Shown here: positions 24,406 to 35,396 of the stretch, piece by piece
Layout: each line of letters opens with the position of its first letter
Numbering within the stretch: the stretch's first letter is position 1
NCBI GenBank assembly: GCA_037178975.1
Contig: JASJZH010000004.1
Location: 6,448,001 to 6,512,000 of the forward strand
Source: Oscheius tipulae
Taxonomy: Eukaryota > Nematoda > Chromadorea > Rhabditida > Rhabditidae
Direction of reading: 5' to 3'
DNA: 64,000 nucleotides
Program-made: the position numbers and the translations under genes
The notes under the pieces: model-generated
Told to the model about the DNA's origin: nothing
Database searches by the model: none
What the model saw: only the letters and a program-made list of their open reading frames with translations

Positions 24406-26222
24406 TTACAGAGATCGTCGAGCAAAATAAAACAATGTGAAATAGAGAAATGAACAAACAGCAAAGATTATTGGACATAGTGCTCTGGCAGCTATTTGTA
24501 ATCTGACTGCTGCCAATGAAGCTGAGTCAGCCCTTTTCTTGTAGACTGTCCCCACCACATCGTGGTAGTTGTTGCATTGTGCCTGAAGAGTTTTTCTGCT
24601 GGAAAAAAGAGAAAAACCTGTTCAGAGTCCTTGTCATATAAAAGCTCCTTATTGGCTCGTTTCTGATATCTGATTTGACTCTCTTTTCTCACAGCTGCCG
24701 AGTTATTTATCAAATTTCTGTACTTAGAGTTGGTGGACTCAGCAGTCGAGATCAGAAACATCTAGACGAAAAGAGCTGGACTTTTGTTCTGAACTTACAA
24801 AAAGTACGACGATCATGACGTTTAGAGCGATGATAAGTCCCCAAATATCAGAAGGACAGATGATAGACGGTAGAGGGAACGAATTGTGGAAGTTCATTAT
24901 CTGAAAGAGTCAAATTACGTAAGCTTTATCAGATGCTGCTTTTATTGCTAACTACCTGCCACTCTAAAATATTTGACACCAAATACTTAAAGCCAGAACT
25001 CACCACGATGACTTCCAAAATGACAGCGGCAAAGAATATCACGTATTGTGTGTTGACATTGTCTTTTCTCTGGAAGAAGACGAGCCAAGAGAGCATCATG
25101 ACGAGGGTAGTTGGCAGATAGAAACGGAATAATGAGAGAGACAGCGGTCTCTGAGCAGTGAAGGTCAACTGGAGACAACCGTGGAGCTCTGAAAAAGTCT
25201 TATCAGTCGCTTCAGAGCACTTTTTGAATTTTAAACTTTTGCTTCCTTCTTAGTCGTCTTGTTAACTCTAGTCTGAAATAATACTTGACAAAAAAGTCCA
25301 CACACATTTGTCAAGAGTTATCCTAGATTAGAGTTGACATGTGTAACAGACGTCTCTTACGAATTGTAAAGGTAGGATATTAGGTAATGCCGAAACGTAC
25401 CACTGGTGTAAACAGACGAGTCAGCTGAAGGAACTGATCTTCGATGCGTACAGTGGGTAAGTTTGACCTGAAGAGATGTTTCGCCTGAATACTTGAGAAA
25501 ACAGTACTGGTTTCAAGTGAAAACTGTCGATTCCTTCGAAAAGAGAAACATCCTTCGAAGCCCATCGGATATCAATCTCATCCTTCGACTTGTCTGAACT
25601 GTTTTTGTCTTTTTCCAACCAAACAAAACTACCTGCGACTATCTTGAAACTGCAAGAGTACTGATCGAAGGGATAGTTTCTGTCCGTAATGCACGGAAGA
25701 TTGATTTTGTACCTGTAAGTTGTTTCCTTCGCACGTGCTCCTGCTTTTTGTTAGTTCATTTGGCCCCTCTCCGTCATTCAATCAAAGCGACACCGGCGTT
25801 TGTCGACTCGCAGCTGTAACAAACTGGCAGGAAGCAATCAGAACACGATTAATGATCTTCCCAAAAACTCACATCCGTCTAGCTCCAACGATGTTATGGT
25901 TGTTATCCCGTACGCGCGCCACTTCAATTTTCCCAACAACTTCCGCATTTTCTGCAAGGATCGAGATGTCGTCAAAGTTTGGAAGAGACTGCGGCTCGGA
26001 GAGAATAGCTAAGGCACTCTCTTGAACATTGGCTCCGTATTTACCCTGCTCCAGTTCAACTTCAATCGAGAGAATCTGGAACTTCCTTTATTGCTTGGAG
26101 ACTGAAGCTACCTTATTGTCAGTGTCCAGTCGAATAACTCTCTCGATCGAAATCTTGTGGTCGACCAGAAAAGTATCACAGAGGAAGAGAGGTAAACATA
26201 GGAGAACGACAACTGATCTCAT
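24406..26222 (-). CDS. Divergent Cys-loop ligand-gated ion channel subunit
   Basis: Nine exons: 26222-26112, 26075-25873, 25712-25633, 25593-25508, 25467-25401, 25188-25004, 24900-24799, 24761-24618 and 24582-24406; 384 residues. A signal peptide (~16 residues) opens an unusually short extracellular domain. It ends in a Cys-loop reading C-ITDRNYPFDQYS-C, with only 12 residues between the cysteines instead of 13. A second cysteine pair fits the C-loop region. TM1 (FRFYLPTTLVMMLSW) and TM2 follow, then TM3 begins with the conserved SDIW, then a basic loop and a C-terminal TM4. TM2 (NTQYVIFFAAVILEVIVV) does not resemble classical cation or anion pores. Known: this superfamily forms pentameric channels at synapses. 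Ligand and ion selectivity cannot be told from the sequence. Confidence 0.8.
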
Positions 26223-27028
26223 TGTTCTAGGCTGAAAGACACAAAATTGTAACTTTGCAACAGGAAAGCTGGATTTTCTGAGGTCACGGAGAACACATGC
26301 GTTTTACAAATCCGTCAGAGAGCGGGAGAGGCGGGAACCGATTATCGGGGAGGGACCCTCCGGTTGTTAAAGCAGCCTTTGGTGGTGGAAAAGAGTTCAA
26401 GGAGGAAGACAAGCAGTACGTTCATCCCTCTTCAAGGATCGAGGAGAACACATGCGTTTTGCGGAGCACAGACAATTTGTGTCGTCAAGTGGTCAGAAGA
26501 GAATTGGACAAGTTCCTGTGAGTATTGGAGGGAGGATTTCATTGCTTGCTGAAAATAAGGAAAGAGACAGCATGCTTTGCAGGAAACAACATTTTAATCC
26601 CTACTCGGCCAACACATTCTGGAGAGGGATTGGTATTAGCGTTTGCTTTTTACAGAGAAACACGAAGATGTATGTTCTCCTAACGAGGCGGAAGTACTCA
26701 ATGACAACCGGACCTCTAATTGAAGAGTAACTCTGTTCCAGAAATATTGCACGTTACAATGATCAGAAAACATTCCGAAAGAATAGAATTATTGTAGTAA
26801 ACTGCGAACTCTGCAAATAAAAAAAAAAGTTGATTTGAAAACCCGCCAAAAAAGATTATTTCCTGCGCACCAACTTTGTATACTGTAATTTAATGCGCAA
26901 CACCTTTTTGAGCAAACTGTTCTGTTGTGCGTTTTTTGTCTTGTGTTCCTCATCTTTCCGATCTTTTCATAGCTTGCCATAATCACATGACCATTTTACA
27001 GTTACAACTCAACTGGTGCAGCAGAAGC
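26223..27028. other. Intergenic region between divergent genes
   Basis: 0.8 kb between the starts of the channel gene (-) and the B56 gene (+). It contains two copies of an 18-bp string GGAGAACACATGCGTTTT, at about 26288 and 26442. No gene is supported. Confidence 0.35.
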
Positions 27029-28778
27029 ATGGAAAATTCTAATTCATTAGACCAGAGCAACAGCATCACACAAGCTACTCGGGCAGATATTTACGTCAAG
27101 CGAACTCGCATCCAGTAAGTTTTTAGACTTTTCCTTATTTTTTTCGTTCCCTTCGTAAAAATGTTCCATTCTCAGATGTGCTAGCCTCGCGAACAACGAC
27201 AAAGATGATGATAACGAACTCTTCGAACATCCATTGATAAAAGGTGGAAAAGTTTTGCTTGTTTCGGTCTAATTAGTGTGTTTAGACGCAGATGAGGACG
27301 AGAAATTCAGACTGTTGACCCTGAAGATCCGACAATGCAACAAGATCTTCGACTTTGCCAATCCCTGCAGTCAGCTGAAAGGGAAAGAGGTCATTCGTTT
27401 GTTTTCACCAATAACGACTTATCTTCAGATAAAGATTGCCGCTTTGGCCGAAATCATCGAATACATTGCAAATGGCGATGACGAACATTTCGAGGAGTTT
27501 ATGTACCGGGAAATTGAGGCCATGGTCTCCCGAAACCTCTTTCGCGAGTTCCATCCTGCAGAACGTCACGAGTATGACTTCGACGACGAGGAGCCGACTT
27601 TGGAAATCGCCTGGCCCCACATTCACCTAGTTTACGAGCTCCTTCTTCGCTTCCTCGACTCTTCCCGTTTCAATGCCAGCGTGGCCAAAAAGCACTTTGA
27701 TCGCGAATTCATTGTCAATGTGCGTTTCCTTTCATTGTCGTCTATATCTCATTTTCAGCTTCTAAAAATGTTCAACTCTGAAGATCCTCGAGAACGTGAC
27801 TATCTGAAGACCATTCTCCACAGAATGTACGGCAAATTCTTGGTGTATCGCGCATTCATCCGAAAAGAAATCAACCATATCTTCCTCAGCTTCATATTCG
27901 AGGACGTCAACTGCAGCGGAATCGGCGAGCTGTTAGAGATCCTTGGAAGCATTATCAACGGGTTCACTGTTCCTCTGAAGGCAGAGCATAAGAGATTTCT
28001 TGAGAAGGTCCTTCTGCCTTTGTACTCTTCTAAACATCTTCAACAGTACCACTCGCAGGTTCTCTTTTCCATCTTTTTTTTCCATTAGACAGCCCTCTTT
28101 AGCTCTGTTATTGCATCTGCCAGTTCCTCAACAAGGATTCCAGTTTGGGACCAACTGTGATCACTCGAATGCTGAAGTATTGGCCGAAGACCAGCAGTAT
28201 GAAGGAGATCGTCTTCATCAACGAATTGTATGAGGTACTCCCGAACATCCCGTTCGATGATCTCAAAGATGTCGTCGTGGCCCTGTTCCGGAAAATATGT
28301 ATTTCGGCATGCAGTTCGCACTTTCAAGTCTCCGAGGCTGCCATCAAGTTCCTTCGCGAAGATCACAATTTGATGATTGTTGCGCACTATCCCGATGAGG
28401 TATTTGGTGGTCTTAAGTTGTTGTCAAAGTCGTTTTCAAGCTTCATCCTGTCATGCTACCGTTTCTCCATAAGATCTCCAATGAGCACTGGCACGGGTCG
28501 ATCAAGACGCTTTCTCGCATAGTTGCTCGTCAAATTCTCAGCGAGACCGTCGGTTCCATAAATGATATTCAGATAACAGTTGAAAAGGCCGAGAAAATGT
28601 CAGCTCTTTATGTTTTTGATTCAACTTCTTGGATTTCAGTGCACGCGATCGAGGAGAACGTCACGAGGAAATATTCAAACATCTGGAGCAGCTCGTAATC
28701 GCTGACGATCCTCCACCTACTTGTCCCTGTGTTCCAGTTGCTACATCTGATGATGTTCCTCAAGAACACCCTATTTAA
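27029..28778 (+). CDS. Protein phosphatase 2A regulatory subunit B56 (B')
   Basis: Exons 27029-27114, 27176-27243, 27286-27389, 27429-27719, 27759-28058, 28103-28399, 28441-28598 and 28640-28778 give 480 residues. The central ~380 residues match the B56 HEAT-like fold throughout: KIRQCNKIFDFANP, AWPHIHLVYELLLRFL, FNSEDPRERDYLKTILHRMY, KFLVYRAFIRKEI and MLKYWPKTSSMKE. The N-terminal 50 residues and the Pro/Cys-containing tail are variable, as usual. It would target the PP2A core enzyme to substrates carrying LxxIxE motifs, for example in insulin signalling or chromosome segregation. C. elegans has two B56 genes (pptr-1, pptr-2); I cannot say which this corresponds to. It is followed 284 bp downstream by SAP18 on the same strand, suggesting co-transcription. 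Confidence 0.9.
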
Positions 28779-29062
28779 CACAAACTTGAGCTCTGTACAA
28801 ACTTTAGGTACACAGCAAATATTTGTTTTCCGAGCCACATAATTAATTTTGACCCTTTAACATGCTTGTGACTTTTTATTGGAAATAAACGCTTCCTGTG
28901 TGTTTCTCTTTCTCTAGTGAGTCTTCTACCAGCGATTTGTTACGCTTAGATTTCTGAATAGTGAAGCTTGAGTCTCGATGGCTAGTTCAGCTTTAAGGTG
29001 CTGACTATGAGTTCTTTCTGAAAATAACGGTTTTTTCTCTTTGTCATGCTAGTCATTTTCAG

Positions 29063-29724
29063 ATGAGCCTAGCTTCGCAAGTAACAGTCAGCTGGGAGAA
29101 GCCAGTCGACCGTGAAAAGGTAGACAATTACTTTGCTCAAGGCATTCATATTGTAGGTTTGTCCCTTCCTCTTGCGGGTCTTCTGTCAAAATGATCGCCA
29201 CAATCCCGTCCAAGAATTCATGAGAGGTATCACTCCTGCCAACGAGCTTCAAATGTACACCTGGTATGCATTTGTTCTCTTTTCTTCTAAAAAGCTTGTG
29301 TATAGGATGGATTGCAACCTCAAAGAGCTCACATCGCTGATAAAGGAAGTCAATCCCGAAGCCAGACGGCGTGACATCACTTTCGACTTCTCCATTGGTT
29401 TGTATTCACGCGTTCTTTTCTTTAAAACAATAGTTTAGTCTCTCCGGAAAAGCATAATCCACGTTACGTATCTCGTGACATTGGAACTACACAGAATGGA
29501 TCGCGCGGAGTCGATGACACAAAAACTGTTAGTCCATGTTGTTTCAATGCAGCAACGTAGCCTTATTTCAGCTTCAAATGTGTAAATTTGAGATTGGAGA
29601 CTATATCGATGTGGCCATTTCTGCTCCCAGAGATGAACGACTAACTGATCGTCGTTTCAACAACCGCTACGAGCGCAGAGAAGATAATCGTCGTCGCGAT
29701 CGTCCTGTTGTGTATCGTGGCTAA
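29063..29724 (+). CDS. SAP18, Sin3/ASAP-complex subunit
   Basis: Exons 29063-29119, 29157-29263, 29306-29397, 29439-29527 and 29572-29724 give 165 residues (human SAP18 has 153). The ATG follows CATTTTCAG. The ubiquitin-like fold is strongly conserved: EKVCPFLLRVF, then NPVQEFMRG and ANELQMYTWMDCNLKELTSL. These are followed by EVNPEARRR, GSRGVDDTKTL and FEIGDYIDVAI. A 40-residue Arg/Asp/Asn-rich tail is added at the C-terminus. SAP18 works with RNPS1 and Acinus in the ASAP splicing/exon-junction complex and with Sin3-HDAC. It lies between the B56 gene and a zinc-knuckle gene with gaps under 300 bp. Confidence 0.93.
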
Positions 29725-29966
29725 TCTACTCCTTTTTTCCCAGTTATCTTTTGTTTGTTAATATTGTTTGTTTCGTTTGTAGCCTATAAATCTTCGCCTG
29801 GTTAGTTTGTTCTCTCTCGTGTTGTTGTAGCCTTTCAAGCCGCTAATACTTTTCCAACGTTACCCAGTGGTTTACTATGTGATTAGACAGGGAGCGGCGA
29901 AGTTTTCATGGGTTGGAACGTCTGGATCACTTTTCATTAGTCCGTATGTACCAGTTTCTAGCGGCA

Positions 29967-30800
29967 ATGTCGCTCTCTGGAATCCCGACTGTTGCCGGTT
30001 GTGATTCTCCTACGCGAGTCTACGACGAAGTTTACACTGATTCTGAAGTCGAAGAGCCGCCGACGAAGATTGTCAGGATTGAGGAGGACCTGCGCAAGAC
30101 GATCGACCAGTTAGTGCAGGGCCAGAAGGAGATCAAAATGCAGCTCGACAACGTCTGTCTCGAACTGAATAAACTCAAAAGGCAGCCGGTTTGAGATTTT
30201 TTTTATCAGTTCAAGGAAGTTTTAGAATCTCAAATACAAGTTTCTTCGCCACCGTAAAAATCGTCCAACTCTTGGAGACAATGTTTCTTCCAGCTCCGAT
30301 GACGAATCGGTACGCTTTGGTCTTCGTTCCTTCTACAAAAATTGTTTTTTAGAGCGTATCTTCGGCCATCAAAACTGTTCCCAACTTTATGATCCGTCGC
30401 AAGCAGAGACGTCGCTTTCCGAATAATAACGTGGAAACTGCGACTGTTCCCAAGACAAATGAGACCATTGAAGAAGTCTTCGTCACCGCGGCAGATCTGA
30501 ACCTAAAAAGTCGCTGCTGTTTTTGCTGGAAGAACGACCATTTCTCTGATGATTGCGGGTAAACCTTTTTCCCCTTCTCCTTTTGAAAACAACAATTTCA
30601 GAGTTTTCGAATCGCTGGATTATCGGGTCTACTGCCTTGGCCGATACAACCTCTGCAACAGATGTCTTCTGTTCCATCCTGGAAGAATCTGTTTTGTCGA
30701 GAACAGATGCACCTACTGCCAGAAGACAGATCATCACCCTGCTCTCTGTCCCACCGAAGAGCATCTGATGTTCCTTCAACAATTCGCCAGATCTTCCTAG
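29967..30800 (+). CDS. Zinc-knuckle protein with N-terminal coiled coil
   Basis: Exons 29967-30188, 30226-30309, 30353-30558 and 30602-30800 give 236 residues. The ATG lies just after an acceptor-like TTTCTAG. Residues ~20-70 are acidic then heptad-like (EEDLRKTIDQLVQGQKEI), so probably a coiled coil. A basic, Ser-rich middle follows. The C-terminus carries closely spaced Cys/His sets: C-C-x-x-C-(x4)-H-(x4)-C, then C-x-x-C-(x4)-H-(x4)-C and C-x-x-C-(x4)-H-(x4)-C. These resemble the CCHC-like knuckles of Pao/BEL retroelement Gag proteins, but the gene has ordinary introns and no protease, RT or LTR nearby. Inference: a host gene, possibly domesticated Gag, binding RNA or protein. Its place 243 bp after SAP18 suggests operon membership. 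Confidence 0.65.
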
Positions 30801-31007
30801 TTTGTTTTTGTTTATTTTGTTTTCCCTTTTCAATACTTTATAAACTCTTGTTTATACTAACTTCCTCGAAAAGTTCTTCTTTTGCACTCCTCAAGCTTGC
30901 ACCCATCTCACACTTTGCGCCCTCCGCTCGTAAAATTTGCACGCCCTCGAGGTCAGAATCTGACTCACATCTTCATTTACCCGGCTTTGTTTGTTGAGAG
31001 CTCACTA

Positions 31008-32231
31008 ATGAGCAGCCGGTGCGATTTAGGCAGACTCCACATGTTCGAGTTCAGCAATAAGTACGGTTCAATTTCATCTCAAGTTTTATCTTGATTTAGA
31101 CATCAAAATAAATACAAGTTGGACTCTTCCGAGTTATATTTGCCTCTTTACATCGACTGGTATATTTCCCATCTTACTTTGACTCGTTCTCATTCAGGAG
31201 AAGCCTGGACGAAGTTCCGCTTCTTCCACTGTTCACAATTCTTCTCGAGATGGAAGTAGTTCTGCTTATCCTTAGTGCCTCAGTCAACACTCTGTTGGCT
31301 GTGAAAATGTGGACGACAAGTCTGGTTCATGCCAATTTGAAAGTCGTCTATTTTACGCATCTCATGGAGTACTATACCTTCTTCTGTGCACAGCTCATCC
31401 TCATGTGCTATCAAGTCGGATGGATATGGATCGGGTGTAAGTGTTTGTCAAAACGCCGCATCTTTGCTCGTTCCCGTTTCCTCCAACAAAAATTCAGAGA
31501 AGCAACTGGTCAAAAACTGGTTTTTCGATTCAAAGTAGTTCTATCGATTCTCATTGTTTCGATCAATCTAACTCCCTCAGATGATACGACGGACGACCTT
31601 CTACTCATCGTTTGCAGTCTGGCCAAAATGCAACGAATGTGGTCCGCCTGTCTAATTGTCGTTGCTTCCGTGGTCGAGAGGACAATTGCCACATTGAGAG
31701 TCGACCGATACGAGCAATCCAAGCCGAAGGGTTCGTTTATCCGAGAAGAGGCAGAGGGTGGTTTCAGTGATTGGATTCGTTGTGGCAGTTGGGAAGTGTG
31801 CGTTGTCCGTCTATCTTGCATATTTGATCCTGTTCACGAAACTTACATATTGGACAGCTACTTTCATGGTCGTCATCATCCTGGGAGTGTCCCTAGCGGT
31901 AAGCAGCTTCATTTTGAGGGATAATCTTTCAGTGGTTGACGTTCTTGGAGCACAAAAACAGGAAAAGATTGACGGCGGTGGAGGTTCTTCAAAGGACAAG
32001 GGCCTATTCATTGAGCAAACGCTATCAGCTACAGGAAAATGAGAGAATTTTCAAGGTTGTACAGTGGAAAGGTAGTGAATGGTAATTTAGGTGATTCGAA
32101 GTTTTGTCTACATCATCGTCACAAACATTTTCATATCCCTTCTGTTCCTCAATATAGCCACGAAGTTGATACCACACTGGTCCATTCAACCATACGTCGT
32201 CCTCTTCATGGAATATCTTCTTGTCGGATGA
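31008..32231 (+). CDS. Serpentine receptor, class E (Sre)-like
   Basis: Proposed exons 31008-31060, 31100-31159, 31198-31414, 31498-31534, 31581-31730, 31768-31898, 31933-32055 and 32091-32231 give about 303 residues. The seven-helix pattern is visible. Sre-like features are the H-A-N-L-K-V block after TM1, a CYQ end to TM2, and VERTIATLRVDRYEQ after TM3. The stretch 31415-31580 is uncertain: the plain reading frame is also open straight through, which would lengthen the protein to 346 residues. The C-terminus is also doubtful. A downstream stretch around 32272-32360 in another frame (TPCLVVIAMKQRLRE) looks like the missing TM7 end, but I found no in-frame splice to it. It would be a chemosensory GPCR in sensory neurons, and may be a decaying copy. 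Confidence 0.6.
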
Positions 32232-32701
32232 GTTGTTGGACGAAACGGTGAATAAAAACATCTTTAGGACTCCTTGTCTTGTGGTGATCGCCATGAAACA
32301 GCGACTGAGAGAGCCAGTCGACTCGAGGACCACCAGATCACCTAGCAGGTGGTAGTAAAGTTGTCGATACAATACTGCTTTCAGATTCGCGCTGCCTGTA
32401 TCCGAAGACAGCGAGACGCAGCTTCATTTCATCAGCTTGAACGAGATGTGGGCTTGAAAACTTCCACATAGCCTTGGTTCTATTGGCCAGGTTTCATAAA
32501 CTACTCTTCCTGTACAGTCTGTGAGCTACAAGGTCAAACCCAATCCCATCTCACTACTGCCTACGCAGTGGAAAAAAGAAAAGGCTCACGACCTGGTTCA
32601 TTTTGGGCTTCTTCGGCTTCTAATCGCCACTGTCCGAGTTCCCTTCAGCTTCTCCACTTTTGTCTAGTAAAAACTAGTTGAAAACCAGCCGCTTCAAAGT
32701 A
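32232..32701. other. Sre 3' remnant and flank
   Basis: Contains the possible displaced C-terminal piece of the Sre gene (about 32272-32360) and no other recognisable gene before the MITE. Confidence 0.3.
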
Positions 32702-33263
32702 CAGTGTGTCAAGAAAGCATAGATACCACTGCATTTTTACCTGTTTGAACGGTTCTTTACGTTTTCAAAGTTTGTGAGCTTGTCAGTTCGATAGAAGACG
32801 ACCGAAAATCTCCATAAAAACTTTAACATTCAGCATTTACTGTTTGGTCGCGCGATTCCAGGCAGAAGTTCAAAAGCCGCTGTCAAGAAAGTATGGATAC
32901 ACTCTCAAAAACCCCAAGTATCTTGTTTCGAAAATGGCTAATATTGGAGACAAAAACTCTATACACGTTCGAATATTGAAGTCCCATTTTCAGTACTAGT
33001 TTTAACTTGATTCGTGTCTGCAAAAATAAAACATCTGTAGCAGAACGGTTTTGCCTCTGAACTTTTTGTTTGGGGTTTTGAGAGAAAGTCTTTCTTGACA
33101 GTGGTTTATGAACTTCCGCCTGGAATCGTACCACCAAGTAAATGCTCAATGTTAAAGTTTTTATGGAGGTTTTCCGAACTGACGTGTTCACAAACTTTGA
33201 AAACGTGAAAAACCATTCAAACGAATGTAAATGCAGTGGTATCTATACTTTCTTGACACACTG
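32702..33263. mobile_element. Tc1/mariner-type MITE (non-autonomous, 562 bp)
   Basis: A 562-bp palindromic element bounded by TA on both sides (32700-32701 and 33264-33265), the Tc1/mariner target duplication. The ends begin CAGTGTGTCAAGAAAG and are inverted at the other end. Long imperfect inverted arms of about 200 bp (32702-32917 and 33069-33263) enclose ~150 bp. There is no transposase ORF. A second copy of the TGTCAAGAAAG string lies at the inner edge of each arm, an IR/DR-like arrangement. Its termini differ from those of the transposon at 52911, so that element is not its obvious mobiliser. Confidence 0.85.
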
Positions 33264-33290
33264 TAGCTTGAAACAATAAAAGTCGAACAA

Positions 33291-33706
33291 TCAGACAAGT
33301 CTATCTTTCATAAAGTCGTGGGCGATGATTTGCGAGTAGTTCGGACGCATTTCCGGTTCGGGCTGCAGATTCCAGAAGATCACAGCTTTAAGCTTCCTCC
33401 TATCTGTCCATTTCGAGGAGAACTTGACCCGAAGAGTCATCTGGTCGGCGAGCACTTTGCCGTTATATGTCTCGTCGAAGAGAAAGTTGAAATAACAACA
33501 TTAACAGTGAGGAAGTAAAGAAAGACTTTCAAGCCAGCCGTGGCCACGTATAGCACACTCCAGACATAGACAATTAAAAGAGAGTAGAGGACAAAGTTCT
33601 TTTCCTTTCCAGAGTTGTTTATTCAACCGACTTCGCAGTGGTTTCCACCACAAACTCCAAAATGGAACTCATCTCGATAGACCACATCGTTCTCTGCTGC
33701 TCCCAT
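33291..33706 (-). CDS. Small membrane protein, 109 residues, unrecognised
   Basis: Exons 33706-33656, 33604-33506 and 33470-33291 (introns 51 and 35 nt) join in frame. The ATG lies ~30 nt after a TTTTTGCAG acceptor, fitting trans-splicing. Residues ~20-48 form a long hydrophobic stretch (NFVLYSLLIVYVWSVLYVAT, then a second aromatic half). The C-terminal 60 residues are soluble, basic and aromatic, ending KDRLV. No family is recognised. The stop codon is only 28 bp from the end of the MITE, so the element may supply part of the 3' UTR. It is divergent to the collagen gene 290 bp away. An alternative donor would give a slightly different first exon. Confidence 0.5.
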
Positions 33707-33953
33707 CGAAAAACCTTTTGGCTTTATGCACCTCTGCAAAAACATCGAACAATTTGAATTAGCCCTTGCATCTTTTATTGCCCTCTTCCCGATTGTCACC
33801 CAGACAGCGCCGTTCTCAGACCAAATAGGCCGAGAAGTGAGTCCAGTTCGGCCATTAGCGTTACCCCAAATGGCATTTGATTAGCGATCGCTCTACTTTT
33901 TGTGCCGAGAGCGACAAATGTTTTCAACTGGGCCGATAATAATCGCCAGACTC

Positions 33954-33960
33954 TATAAAT
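33954..33960 (+). promoter_or_regulatory. TATA box of the collagen gene
   Basis: TATAAAT lies 33 bp before the collagen start codon. Confidence 0.55.
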
Positions 33961-33993
33961 AGTCCTCTTGTCTGACAGCTGCATCGACTCAAC

Positions 33994-35188
33994 ATGGTTC
34001 GTCTCATCCCAACGGCCACAATCTTGTGTGCTGTTTCTACTCTGACGGCTATTGTTCTTGCTCTGTACTTGGTAAAGGACATCAACAATTTCTACGAGGA
34101 TTCGTCCAATTTCTTGAAAGAGTTTGAAGTAGGTGATGGTTGATTCAAAAAACATTTCCCTATATGAATATGCTCAAACAGCGTGGGCAGAGATGGTCAT
34201 TGAGAGTTCGCTGGTCAGTACAGCGACAGTCTCTCTGAGAGGAAGACGACAGATGGACAATGCGGAATGTAACTGTGGACCACAGTCGAATAGCTGTCCT
34301 CCGGGACTACAAGGTACTTTTCGGGAAATATCTAGCTTGATGTGCGTTTCTCCACATATCAGTGCTCTTTTGTGCCTCTATCAGCCGCCCATAGCGATAA
34401 CAGATCTTTTCTCAAAAACTGAAGGACACCTCTTTGTGGGAGGTTATGACTCTTTGTCAGCAGTTAGTTGAAAGAATTAAACACGATCAAATTCGCAAAA
34501 TGAGATTGACGCGCAAAACGATTACAATGATATAACGTTTTGAGGGCCGCCTGGAGCTCCCGGAGACATCGGTCACGACGGTCCGAATGGAGAACCTGGA
34601 CAGAAGGGAATTCCCGGAGGAGCACTACCCAAAACTCTTCAAGACGGACAGTGCATCAAGGTTAGGAGTCATCGGATGACTCATCGTGTTTTAGTGCCCT
34701 GCCGGTCCTCCTGGTCCAGCTGGAGTGAATGGACCTGAAGGACCTCAAGGAGCTGTAGGCAACCCAGGAAAAGATGGCAATCCAGGCGAGGACGGAAAGA
34801 TGGGAGTTGTTGGAGAAATAGGGATCAAAGGCGATAATGGCGCTCCCGGCGAACAAGGTCCTCCGGGTCCAAATGGAAACAAAGGAGAAAAAGAAGTCGG
34901 ACTTCGCGGACCTCCCGGACCCCCCGGAAATGAAGGACCTTCTGGAAATCCTGGAGCTGACGGCAAAAAGGGTACTTCCGGCGTACCGGGACAATCAGGA
35001 GAGGCTGGCAGTCAAGGAGAGGAAGGAATCCCTGTAAGTTCAGTGACATTTCTCTCATTAAAACTATTCAGGGCGTTCCCGGGATCCCAGGACCAGAAGG
35101 TCAACCAGGTATGCCCGGTCATGACGCTGCTTACTGTCCCTGTCCTCCTCGAACTCTCCAAATGGAAGGATCTGGCATGTTCTTCTAG
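33994..35188 (+). CDS. Cuticle collagen
   Basis: Exons 33994-34132, 34182-34313, 34545-34660, 34695-35033 and 35072-35188 give 280 residues, typical for nematode cuticle collagens. Residues ~1-45 form the N-terminal membrane/signal region and aromatic block (VKDINNFYEDS). A basic RGRRQ near residue 72 fits the subtilisin-like processing site. Then come C-N-C and the first Gly-X-Y block, C-I-K-C, a long Gly-X-Y block of ~125 residues, and a C-terminal C-P-C-P non-collagenous tail. The Gly-X-Y run is interrupted once near GEKEVG. It would be secreted by hypodermis and cross-linked into cuticle. The family is very large in nematodes, so no symbol is given. Confidence 0.92.
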
Positions 35189-35221
35189 TCAGCGATAATG
35201 ATAATCTGCAAAACTTCTGCA

Positions 35222-35243
35222 ATATATATATATATATATATAT
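35222..35243. repeat. (AT)n microsatellite
   Basis: About eleven AT dinucleotides in a row just after the collagen stop codon, near its likely polyadenylation signal (AATAAA at about 35251). Confidence 0.9.
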
Positions 35244-35396
35244 TCGTTCCAATAAAGTAGCTCACTTCCGGTCGAGAGAGGATGATTTTCGAGACAGTTT
35301 GGGAGTTTACACGTCATGAGATAAGAACTGAAGAGTACATAAACCCCGAAAGACTATCAGAAACCGCCCCCGATTTTCTAGCCAATAGCTCAGAGA

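Noticed and set aside
26288..26460. Two copies of an 18-bp string GGAGAACACATGCGTTTT
   Set aside because: Only two short copies; not enough to call a repeat family, CRISPR-like array or regulatory element.
33796..34155. 119-residue minus-strand ORF
   Set aside because: Antisense shadow of the first collagen exon and its promoter.
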